A stretch of DNA of 64,000 bases from Shinisaurus crocodilurus (taxonomy: Eukaryota > Chordata > Lepidosauria > Squamata > Shinisauridae), in contig CM037876.1 of the NCBI GenBank assembly GCA_021292165.1, positions 39,852,575-39,916,574 on the forward strand, given 5' to 3'. Position 1 is the first letter of the stretch; each line of letters begins with the position of its first letter. Positions 1 to 8,790 of the stretch are shown here, one piece after another. A model generated the notes under the pieces. It searched no databases. It saw nothing but the letters and a program-made list of their open reading frames with translations, and was not told where the DNA came from. A program made the translations under genes and the position numbers.

Positions 1-8
1 CAGGATGG

Positions 9-968
9 GTGGGAGTTTTAAAAAAGGAAATTTTAAAAGCACAATTGCAAACAATTTCCACAAGGAAAAAAGGCAGAGGGCAACAGAAGAAGCCAATGTG
101 GCTTCACAATAAACTCAAAGATGACCTGAAAACAAAAAAGGACACGTATAGGAAGTGGAAGGAAGGACAGGCTACAAGGGAAGAGTACAGGCAAGTAGCA
201 CAGAACTGCAGGAACAGTGTCAGGAAGGCTAAAGCTGAGAATGAGCTAAGGTTAGCGAGGGATGCTAAAAACAACAAGAAAGCTTTCTTCAGATACATGC
301 ACAGTAAAAGACAGAGGAAAGAAATGGTGGTTCAACTACGCAATGAGGATGGCAAATTGATAACAGAAGACAAAGAAAAGGCAGAAGTGTTCAATTACTA
401 CTTCGGTTCGGTCTTCTCCCAAAAGAAGGTCTATGACCCCCCTGGCAAACCTGAAGTGCAGACTGAAGGGGCAGGATTGCAGCTTGAGATTGATAGGCAA
501 ATGGTCAAGGAGCACCTGATTACTCTGAACGAGTTTAAATCTCCAGGGCCTGACGAGCTGCATCCTAGAGTAATAAAGGAACTGGCAGAAGAACTCTCAG
601 AACCACTGTCTATCATCTTTGAGAAATCATGGAGGACAGGTGAAGTGCCAGATGACTGGAGGAGGGCATGTTTTGTTCCCATCTTCAAAAAGGGCAAGAA
701 GGAGGAACCTGGGAACTATAGGCCAGTCAGTCTGACATCAATCCCTGGGAAAATTTTGGAGCAGATTATAAAGAAGTCAGTCTGCAAGCACCTTGAAAAC
801 AATGCAGTGATTACTACAAGCCAGCATGGATTTGTCAAGAACAAATCCTGCCAGACTAATCTGATCTCATTTTTTGAATGGGTAACCTCCCTTGTGGACT
901 GTGGGAATGCGGTGGACATAATATATCTGGACTTCAGCAAAGCTTTCGACAAAGTGCCTCATGATTAG
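9..968 (+). pseudogene. CR1 ORF2 fragment, reverse transcriptase N-terminal half
   Basis: Open for 319 codons. It starts within the linker after the endonuclease and runs through the RT fingers and palm up to the motif ending in FDKVPHD, where a deletion brings in a TAG. The RT catalytic aspartates of the FADD box are in the other fragment. The open length suggests a young insertion, but the fragment lacks the endonuclease and has no independent start. It is not a host gene. Confidence 0.9.
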
Positions 969-1044
969 CAAGCTAGCTAAAAGTGGGCTAGATGGAACAA
1001 CTATCAGGTAGATCCACAATTGGCTACAGAATCGGACTCAAAGA

Positions 1045-1983
1045 GTGCTTATCAATAGTTCCTTCTCAAACTGGGGAGAGGTAACGAGCGGGGTACTGCA
1101 GGGCTTGGTCCTGGGCCCAGTGCTCTTCAACATTTTTATTAATGACTTGGATGAGGAGGTACAGGGAATGCTTATCAAATTTGCAGATGACACAAAGTTG
1201 GGTGGAACAGCTAATACTCTGGAAGACAGAAACCAAATTCAAAATGACCTCGATAGGCTGGAGCGCTGGGCCGAAAACAACAGAATGAAATTTAATAGGG
1301 ATAAATGCCAAGTGCTGCACCTAGGGAGAGGAAACCAAATGCAGAGTTACAGAATGGGGGACATTTGGCTCAACAATACTACAAGTGAGAAGGATCTTGG
1401 AATTGTGGTAGATCACAAACTGAATATGAGCCAGCAATGCGATGTGGCTGCAAAGAAGGCAAATGCTATTTTGGGCTGCATTAATAGAAGTATAACTTCC
1501 AAATCGCGGGAAGTGATAATTCCCCTTTACTCAGCACTGGTTAGACCTCATCTTGAGTACTGCGTCCAGTTCTGGGCACCACACTTTCAGAAGGACGTAG
1601 ACAAACTGGAGAGGGTTCAGAGGAGGGCAACAAGGATGATAAAGGGACTGGAAACAAGGCCCTATGAGGAGAGACTGAAAGAACTGGGTATGTTTAGCCT
1701 TCAGAAGAGGAGACTGAGGGGAGATATAATCACACTCTTCCAGTACTTGAAGGGATGTCACACAGAGGAGGGCCAGGATCTCTTCTCGATCATCCCGGTT
1801 TGCAGGACACGGAATAATGGGCTCAAGTTACAGGAACCTAGATTCCACCTAAACATCAGGAAAAATTTCCTGACTGTTAGAGCAATAAGACAATGGAATC
1901 AACTACCTGGGGAGGTGGTGGGCTCTCCCACTCTGGAGGCATTCAAGGTGCAGCTGGACAGCCATCTGTCAGGGATGCTTTGA
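1045..1983 (+). pseudogene. CR1 ORF2 fragment, RT catalytic core and C-terminus
   Basis: Open for 312 codons and ends at the natural CR1 stop just before the 3' UTR. It contains VLGPVLFNIFINDL, the FADDTKLGG catalytic motif, and the C-terminal EYCVQFWAPHF and WNQLPGEVVGSPTLEAF blocks. The conserved PQGS motif reads LQGL, so two usually invariant positions before the FADD box are altered. That alone would be expected to weaken activity. Confidence 0.9.
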
Positions 1984-2194
1984 CCTGGATTCCTGCATTG
2001 AGCAGGGGGTTGGACTCGATGGCCTTGTAGGCCCCTTCCAACTCTACTTTTCTATGATTCTATTATTCTGGCCAGGACACTTGGCACACAAACAGCCCTG
2101 TCCTCTAACGCCTTGCCATTGCTCCGTCCCCAGCCAGCATCTGCTGCCTAAAGTTGCCACCTCACCCTGCCTAATAGTAGGGCTGGCTCTGGCC

Positions 2195-2283
2195 ATGGTG
2201 CCTCTGATCCTGGAGGTAGTATATTGCCATCATGACTAGTAGCCATTGATGGCCTTAGTCTCCATGAATTTGTCGAAACCCCC
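2195..2283 (-). mobile_element. LINE 3' fragment (L3/CR1-like), same family as 12,650-13,035
   Basis: The stretch with CATGACTAGTAGCCATTGAT and CCATGAATTTGTCGAAACCC matches the LINE end at 12,800-12,870 in the same orientation. It stops where the fold-back repeat begins, so the fold-back element probably landed in or beside it. Confidence 0.6.
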
Positions 2284-2285
2284 TT

Positions 2286-2632
2286 TGGGTAACCAATCAT
2301 AGTGTAGCTATGCATGATAGTTTTCTTTACCTTTGTGTAAGTGGGAATGGCTCAAATTTGGATTGGGACCACGGTGCCTCAGTTTAACCCTCCCATATTT
2401 CCCCCCAAAATCCTCTCCCACGAAGTGGGGAGGGGTTAAACCTACAAAAAACTCTCCATTGGAATCAAAAGAGTCTCTCTTTTTTCTTCTTTTAATCACT
2501 CCGCAGGGGAGGGGGGATGTTGGGGGGAAATAGGTGGGAGTGAAGGGGTGAAGCGCCATGGTCCCAATCCAAATTTGCTTACACAAAGATAAAGAAAACG
2601 ATCACGAATAGTTACACTCAGTGTGATTACCC
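2286..2632. repeat. Fold-back (long inverted repeat) element
   Basis: The left arm (about 2,286-2,395) and right arm (about 2,530-2,632) are reverse complements. Shared blocks are TTTTCTTTACCTTTGTGTAAG against CTTACACAAAGATAAAGAAA, and CAAATTTGGATTGGGACCAC against TGGTCCCAATCCAAATTTG. The left arm has about 11 extra bases near 2,340. The spacer is CT-rich. No target duplication is obvious. It is best described as a MITE-like fold-back repeat with no coding. Confidence 0.8.
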
Positions 2633-2639
2633 AAACATT

Positions 2640-3540
2640 TAGTTTGGTCCTCAGAAACAGACTTACAAGCAATTGCGTGCGTAAAAGGGGAAAAGAAGAG
2701 GCGAGACACAAGTATATGGTGTAAATAAAGGGCCACATTTTATTAATCAAGATCTGCGAAGGGTGAAAGTGCGGGTACTAACTAAAACCGGCCATTGGTC
2801 AGTGAGGTATCCCGGGCAGATACATCCAAACCCGGGGGGGCGGCGCAGCACTTCACCCCCCCCCCCCCAGTTTTACACCCTCTTGGGTGCTGGGAGGCTT
2901 TCTCTCAGTCCCCACCTCACGGTGCCACGGAACACCGATCTGTGTGATGTAAGCTATCCTCACTGGCAATCCGTATTTCCCCCCACTGAGCCGCGAAACT
3001 CAGCAAGCGTTGAGATACATGTCTCGCCAGCCACCTGAACAGTGCCATTGGATGATCACCAAAAACCATAACCCCACTGCCTATTCCCGCACTTACTAGC
3101 CAAATGTGACCGGATTGGACCAAATCACACGGAAAACCCGAAATAAAAAACACCCAACCCTGCAACACAGTGTAGAGTAGGCGAAACATGCCCATTGCCC
3201 CCAGCCAATCAGGACAATGAGCCAAAATTCCTACTCGGCCCCTGGAAATGGCAGCCAGCAATGCCCACACTGAGAACAGGGAGGGAGCTGCAAAAGAAAG
3301 AGGCCAGAGTGTGGGCATGCGGGCCTAATTACGGTCCTGCTGCACGCTCCACCCTTGTATCCTATTGGAGGGTGAGATCACCCCATAGTGGTCTCATTCT
3401 CCTTTCCTCCGCGCGCAAAATTCTCCCCGCCCACAGTTGCACGTGGCCGGGGGAAGGGAAATATGAGCAAGTAGCAGTGGAAGCCACCATATCAATTCCA
3501 TCTGCTGGACCTCTTCCAGCTTTAGATGTTTAACTCTGGC
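2640..3540 (-). mobile_element. Unclassified dispersed element, 3' region (same family as 20,590-21,000)
   Basis: Read on the minus strand, this block contains GTAAGTGCGGGAATAGG, then GGCACTGTTCAGGTGG, and ends near 2,690-2,730 with AATAAAATGTGGCCC followed by CTTGTGTCTCGCCTCTTC. The same landmarks occur in the same order at 20,590-20,985 on the plus strand, directly after the SGNH-like pseudogene. The AATAAA near the end suggests a polyadenylated 3' terminus. No reliable protein is seen here. I cannot assign it to a known class. Confidence 0.6.
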
Positions 3541-4506
3541 TTTGGCTACTGTCAGCCTTCTGTGCTTTCTCCTTGGAGGTAGTAGTCAGAGAGGTCAGGC
3601 ACCAGCTTCAGCTCAATTCAAGTTAGCATTTCATAAATCCTGTAATGCAGAACTCCCTTACCAGATTTGAGTGAGAAAAAACAACAATTCAACTGCTCAG
3701 TGTCATTTTATTGTAATACTTGCATAAAGTATTAAAAAATAAGTTTGACTAAATTGGTGCACGAGCACACATTGTAGAACATGGCTGATCTTTCAGATCC
3801 TTCTCAGAACACAGAAATATATTGTGGAGGAAGAGGGGGGGGGGCTGGCTGGCCTGCCAGACCTCCACCCTTTCCTCCCTGCAAAAGGAATCCCAGCACT
3901 TGCCACCATGTGGCCCGGAAGGGGGGGCTGGCTGACCCGCCACCACCCCACCCTTGCCTACTGGCAAAGGGACTAAGACCCCCAGAGATCTCAAGGTACC
4001 AGATTGCCAGCCTCAGCTGTCTGCAACCCTACTTGAATCTCTGTTCAGGGACTCGCCTTTAATTCTGTAACCTGGATTTAGATACTGAACCAACAGAGTA
4101 CTACAAAACCCATTTGGGGTGAAACCAAGACAAGGTTTATTTCTGGTAGCATCTTACAACAAGATTAGGGAAATGAGAGAAGCACACAAAATAGAGAGAC
4201 ACTTTAGTACACAGTAAAGCTGCAAAATAACAAAACCTGATTCCTTAAAATCTCTCAAGCACACACTATGTTACCCGAGGGTGTCTTTTTCAAAAGGTTA
4301 GATCTAGCACAGCCTCCACATATATATATCTTGAAGCAGTATAGCACCAGCTACTGGTTGGAGGTGGAAATTACAACACTATTTTGATTTAAATTTTTAA
4401 AAAAACACTACAAAAAGTAAGACAGACAAAACACCACAAAAACACAACAAAAACTAAACTAAAATGGACGTCCAATTTTTCCACAACAAAGTATAAGTAA
4501 CATATA
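3541..4506. other. Intergenic, no recognised feature
   Basis: Short homopolymer runs (G at 3,835-3,843) and C/T-rich stretches only. No exon-like block, RNA gene or clear repeat was recognised. Confidence 0.5.
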
Positions 4507-4796
4507 CTCTATAGCAGTGATGGCGAACCTATGGCACGCGTGCCACAGCTGGCACGTGGGGACCGCTGTGTTGGCACGTGAGCCATAGGTCGCTTGAATA
4601 GAGATCAAGAGCAGGGGGTGGGGGGGAATTGGCCGCTCCTGGCCAGTCTCTCCCAGCGGACGTGAGTCAGCGTCACGCCGCTGGTGAAGGTTTTTTGCAG
4701 AGGAGGTGGAGCTGGAGCAGAGATTGGTGAAGGTTTTTTGCAGAGGAGGTGGAGGAGGAGGACCCGAGTGGACCGGAGGCAGACAGGTAGGCAGGA

Positions 4797-5205
4797 ATGC
4801 TTTACCTTCTGCAGGGGGAGAGGAGGAGGAGGAGAAGGGAGGCAGGGCAGGTGTTTTTTAAAAAAGTTTAATAGAAAAAACGAAGCGCCGGCCGGGCCAA
4901 CTCCCGTGCCCAGCCGGCAGAGAAGAGGGGCCTCTGCAGCCCCTTCCCTCCCTGGTGAGGACGCGCCGCCGCGGGCGGGGAAGACGCGCCGGCCAGGCCA
5001 ACTCCAGTGCCGGGTGGGGCTTCCCCGCCCAGGCTGGCGGCGGCGCGTCCTCGCGCCAGGGTAAGGAAGGGGCAAAAAAGCCCCTCTTCTTCGCCGGCCA
5101 GGCACTCCTCTTCAGGCGTGCTTTTCCTTCTGCAGGGGGGAGGGGGAGGAGGGAGGCAGGGCAGGTGTTTTTTTAAAAAGTTTAATAGAAAAAACGAAGC
5201 GCCAT
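4797..5205. repeat. GC-rich module bounded by a direct repeat, inside the hAT
   Basis: A segment of about 90 bp beginning CTTCTGCAGGGGG and ending AATAGAAAAAACGAAGCGCC occurs at 4,800-4,888 and again at 5,128-5,203. The interval between them (about 4,889-5,119) is rich in GCCGGCC and GGCGGCGCGTCC motifs and resembles the GC-rich block at 16,020-16,490. The segment with GGTGAAGGTTTTTTGCAGAG is also repeated (4,683 and 4,726). Confidence 0.75.
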
Positions 5206-5294
5206 TCTATTAAAGGTTTTTTAAAATGTGTTAAGCACGTTTAGTTTTCTTGTTTATCTTTTGTTGACTTTTACTTTTACTAATCCCAAAAGTA

Positions 5295-5621
5295 CAGGTT
5301 GACTTTTACTTTTACTAATCCAACACCTGTAGAAGCATCAGAGTAAAGCTTGCCCCATACAATTTCAGTCTGGCATATAATCATTTTACAAGTTGATCCT
5401 TATCCAAAAATACATGCCCCTTATTATTTAAAAGGTTTATCTAAATTACCTTCAGGCAATGTCATAAGCATGAAGGTAATTTAGATAAGGATAAGGGATT
5501 CTCAACTTGTAATAAGATTATATGCCAGACTGAAATTGTATGGGGCAAGCTTTACTCTGATGCTTCTACAGGTGTTGAAAAGGTGTTTTACAGTTAGTAA
5601 AAGTAAAAGTCAACCTGTACA
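5295..5621. repeat. Long palindrome inside the hAT element
   Basis: The left arm from 5,295 (ACAGGTTGACTTTTAC, AAGCTTGCCCCATACAATTT, CTGGCATATAATC) is mirrored to 5,621 (AAATTGTATGGGGCAAGCTT, AAAAGTCAACCTGTAC). The centre is near 5,462. The arms are not tandem copies; one arm is an inverted copy of hAT internal sequence. Confidence 0.85.
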
Positions 5622-5882
5622 ATGTAGTACTATTTTTAAAAATCGAGTTGATGTTTTTTTCAATAAAAAGCAGTTTGTATCATTGAAAGCCCTGTTATTG
5701 TGTTTTTCTTTTAAGACAAAAGATGTTAATTAGTTCGGACAACTGTATGAGTTGTTTTTCTAAAACTAAAACCCCGATATTCAGGTTTAATTGCAGTGTT
5801 GGCACTTTGAAATAAGTAAGTTGGTTTTGTGTTGCAGTTTGGGCACTCGGGCTCAAAAAGGTTCGCCATCACTGCTCTATAG

Positions 5883-6354
5883 TTACAAAGATATTTCTCT
5901 TTTTTCTCTTGTCAAATATTATTATTCTTGTTCATCCACAAGTTCACAAAACATCATTTTAACCATAACCATAGGTATTAATTCTTCTAATTAACAATAC
6001 AAAGCATTTCTACTCATATTTAGTAAAGTTCCCTGGCTTCTTTCCACTTATTCAAAGAGATAAACTTTGAAATTACAACACTATTTTGGTGGATATTATG
6101 CTTTGTATTTAAGGTGGCCACGTGTCCTCTTTTACAGAATACAGTTCTCTATTTGAAGGGGTGCCAGAAGATCATCCTCTGTTTGAAAGTGTCTTCTATT
6201 TGAAGGGCTGTCCTGTTCATTTCTTGTTTAAAGATCAAGAACCATAAGAACTGTTGCTCATCAGCAGCACCTGAACAGCAAACTGAACAGGCAGGCACAC
6301 AGGTCACCTGGCCACAGTCTTCCATACCATGGTGAGATGTACCGTATTTCTATT

Positions 6355-6355
<1 letters not shown>
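5883..6355. other. Intergenic, no recognised feature
   Basis: AT-rich sequence with a short near-duplicated phrase (CTGTTTGAAAGTG and CTATTTGAAGGG near 6,150-6,210). Nothing else was recognised. Confidence 0.5.

Positions 6356-6405
<50 letters not shown>
6356..6405. repeat. (TAA)n microsatellite
   Basis: About 16 uninterrupted TAA units. Confidence 0.98.
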
Positions 6406-6824
6406 TCTTTTGTATCTGTACATATAAATTAGGTCAGGCTCTCCAACCTTGGGTCCCCATGTTAGAAAGATGGACATGGTGCATATACAAAGTGTAAGAA
6501 TGAAGTCCCACCATACACGTGTACTGAACAAGGCTGTACATAGCATGCATTGTTAGATGAACAATTCCACTGTTCCACTCCCTCCTGGCCAAAGCTAACT
6601 AGCCTGCCAAGTTCTGCCGGTTGGCAACAGGCCCAGACCATCAGAGGCACAGTGTTCCTTTGCATGCACACCTGTTATTTATTTTGTTCTCTCTGCCAAG
6701 AAGGCAACCTTGGTACACAATGCTTCTTACAGACAAGTTAGAAGGTGACTTAAGTTCAGACAGCAGACAGGCAAAATGGATTCCTTAAAATCCATTTAAT
6801 AATATGGCAATCTGTTAACATAGT

Positions 6825-6895
6825 ATTTCTGACACTGGGAATTGTAGGCCAAAGACATCTAGGGACCCAAGGTTGGGGGAACACTATCCTAGACT
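6825..6895. repeat. hAT MITE fragment (family of 60,243-60,377)
   Basis: AATTGTAGGCCAAAGACATC and GGGACCCAAGGTTGG match one half of the palindromic MITE at 60,243-60,377. The opposite half is missing, although a similar phrase (CTCCAACCTTGGGTCCCC) lies at about 6,440-6,460 beyond 370 bp of other sequence. Confidence 0.6.
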
Positions 6896-6934
6896 GAGAT
6901 ATTCACATAAGACACATAAGGAAGAACTTTAAGC

Positions 6935-7055
6935 TCAGTGTCAGAGCACCTGCTCTGCATGCAAAGGGTCCCAGTTTCTCCAGGGCTGGAAAAGACTCCT
7001 AATCTGAAACCCTGGGGAACTGCTGCCAATCAGTCTGAGTTAAAGCTACGTAAGA
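6935..7055 (+). mobile_element. tRNA-derived SINE fragment
   Basis: CAGAGCACCTGCTCTGCATG, GACTCCTAATCTGAAACCC and GAACTGCTGCCAATCAG are the middle part of the tRNA-headed SINE also seen at 59,815-60,020. The 5' A box and the 3' end are absent. Confidence 0.65.
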
Positions 7056-7501
7056 GCCCAATCCTATGCATGTTTAGACAGACAGAAGTCCTGCAGTCCC
7101 CAGCATTCCCTGGCCAGCAGGGGTGGCGTTAGGAAGCAGCCCACTAGGGCTGGAACCCTAAAATCTCTGGGAGACCACCCTGCTGTCCATAGGCATTTGC
7201 TAAGGTAAAAGTCCAGAGGCCCTGATGAGCTCTGTTGCATCCCCGCTGGATGAACTGGCTTTTTGCCCACATATCACCTCATGCTGCATCTGGCCTTGCT
7301 TATCTGTCTTTGTTGTTCCAGACAAAGAACCTTGAAGAGCCCTGTTGCTCCTTCGTTTTAACTGTGTTGCATCTTTGTTCTAAATTGTATGCCTGCTGGC
7401 CGTCATATCTTCACCTTGGTTGCTATTTTTGCCCCAAATGTGTATTTGCTTGTGCCAACTCCAGAAATACAAGCGAAAGAAGAGTCCCTTTGATTGATAA
7501 G

Positions 7502-8230
7502 TGTGAAGGAGAAGCTGGGAGGCCTGTTCTTTCTGTGGAAAGGCCAGTGTAAATAGTGGGTAGATTGCTGAAATAGCTTTCTGATAGAAATGGTTGTTCC
7601 ATATTCCCTGGGCCAGATGGCTCTTTCCCTTATCTTAGAGAGTTACTGTGTCTTGCCCTCAAGGCCGTTGGTCCCGGAGTGTAAGAGGAATTTACAGCTG
7701 GGGCCCATCAAGAGGGCAGGCAAGATTTATAGCTGAAACCTATTAGGAGAGATCTTGGGCCATGAGGTAATTGAGCATGGTCAGAGTGCCTTGGATTGGC
7801 TAGAGGCAATTAAGCCATGGTCTGGGGGGGGGAATATAGGAACGTTGATTTGGGAACGCTGTGTCTTTTCTTTCTGGCCCGGTGATGCAAAGGGTGGAGG
7901 AGGCTGCTGCTTAGGCAGGGCCCTGTGGAGATCGACCCCCTGGCAGAGCGGACCAGCTTGGGTGCTTGTAGGTACAGTAGTTTGTTGTTTTGTAGCTCTG
8001 ATTGTGTGTATCAAAGTAGCTTTGTATTTCTTTGTTTTCTCCCTTCCCTTCTTCCCACCTCTTATTTTACCTGTTCCTTTTTTAATCCTAAATAAATTGT
8101 TCTTGTTTTAAACCTGAATGGTGTGAGCAGTTTTCTCTATTGATTCAGTGCTAACATCCAGTACCTTGACCAGGAGGCAGAACTGTTGGGCCCAGGGCAA
8201 GGGCAGCACGGACTGGTCAAGTCCTTCACA
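7502..8230 (+). mobile_element. Solo LTR (first)
   Basis: It begins TGTGAAGGA and ends TCCTTCACA, a perfect 9-bp terminal inverted repeat with TG...CA ends. A perfect 5-bp target duplication ATAAG flanks it (7,497-7,501 and 8,231-8,235). A polyadenylation signal AATAAA is at 8,091-8,096, leaving about 135 bp of R/U5. AATATAGG near 7,831-7,840 may be the TATA region. No internal retroviral genes are adjacent, so this is a solo LTR left by recombination. A 5-bp duplication fits Gypsy-type elements or several retrovirus classes. Confidence 0.88.
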
Positions 8231-8289
8231 ATAAGAGGTACCAAGAGTAGCAGACTCATGAGTCGTCTGATATCTCGGGTGCCCTAAGA

Positions 8290-8675
8290 GGTCATGAGAA
8301 ACATCAGCCTAGCCAAGAAAAAGACAGCTAGGTGGCCTTCTATCTAACTGAAGATAGATACTTGCCATGTTCAAAGAAATGTATTTGATTGGTTGTTGTC
8401 ATATTCAGGGAAATATATCTGATTGGTTGGCATGTTTAAGCGAACACATTTGATTTGCTGAAAATGAATACACCCATATGTGTAAAAAGTATAAGAAGGC
8501 CTGCATGCCCCACCTTCCTTTGTTCAGCTTTTGATCCTGGTGTGAGCCACAGAGCTGAACCTTTTTGCGCAGAAATAAAACTTTGAAAAACCTCACTCCT
8601 GGGTGTGCTGCTTCTCTCTCCTCGAGTATCGGGTTCTCTGGGGAGAGGACTCTGAGCATATTTGTGAAACACCCA
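8290..8675 (+). mobile_element. Probable second solo LTR, ends approximate
   Basis: Three imperfect copies of about 33 bp, each with an ATTGGTTG-like inverted CCAAT box (8,386, 8,422 and a decayed third at 8,450), precede GTATAAGAAGGC (8,488, TATA-like) and AATAAAACTTTG (8,574). This order is that of a retroviral LTR: enhancers, CCAAT, TATA, poly(A). I could not fix the ends or find a target duplication. Confidence 0.6.
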
Positions 8676-8790
8676 GATGTTGCTGGACTACAGCTCCTAG
8701 AATCCCTTGCCATCAGCCATGCTGGCTGGGTATGCAGGAAGATGTGGGCCAGCAACAACTGGGGACCCAAGGTTGGAGAGCCTGAATTAG
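8676..8790. repeat. hAT MITE fragment adjoining the LTR
   Basis: GATGTTGCTGGACTACAGCT, CATCAGCCATGCTGGCTGGG and GGGACCCAAGGTTGGAGAG belong to the palindromic MITE family at 60,243. The left end is missing. Confidence 0.55.

Larger units (their letters stand above)
1..2068 (+). mobile_element. CR1 non-LTR retrotransposon, 5'-truncated by window edge
   Basis: Two plus-strand reading frames, 9-968 and 1,045-1,983, together cover the reverse transcriptase half of CR1 ORF2. The first carries the thumb-proximal and finger blocks (PGPDELHPRV, NYRPVSLTSIPGKILE, SQHGFVKNKSCQTNL, YLDFSKAFDKVPHD). The second carries the catalytic FADD box near 1,180-1,191 and the C-terminal block EYCVQFWAPHF. About 8 bp are missing near 965 compared with the CR1 copy at 31.3-35.6 kb, which breaks the frame. 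The 3' end has the usual CR1 tail (GGGGGTTGGACTCGATGGCC at 2,005, then TTCTATGATTCTATTATTCT). The insertion is dead. The protein copied RNA into DNA at a nicked target. Confidence 0.95.
4515..5874. mobile_element. hAT-superfamily non-autonomous transposon with GC-rich cargo
   Basis: The ends are CAGTGATGGCGAACC and GGTTCGCCATCACTG, flanked by a perfect 8-bp target duplication CTCTATAG (4,507-4,514 and 5,875-5,882). The terminal 60-80 bp and the segment around 5,330-5,400 match the hAT copies at 17,412 and 47,346. Unlike them, this copy carries about 550 bp of GC-rich and purine-rich DNA (about 4,670-5,210) and a long internal palindrome. No transposase is encoded. The ends resemble what I remember of OC1/OposCharlie-type hATs; this was not searched. 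Confidence 0.93.

Noticed and set aside
2917..3318. 133-residue minus-strand open frame
   Set aside because: It lies in the tail of a dispersed repeat. The homologous tail at 20,590-21,000 does not keep it open, so I do not call a gene.
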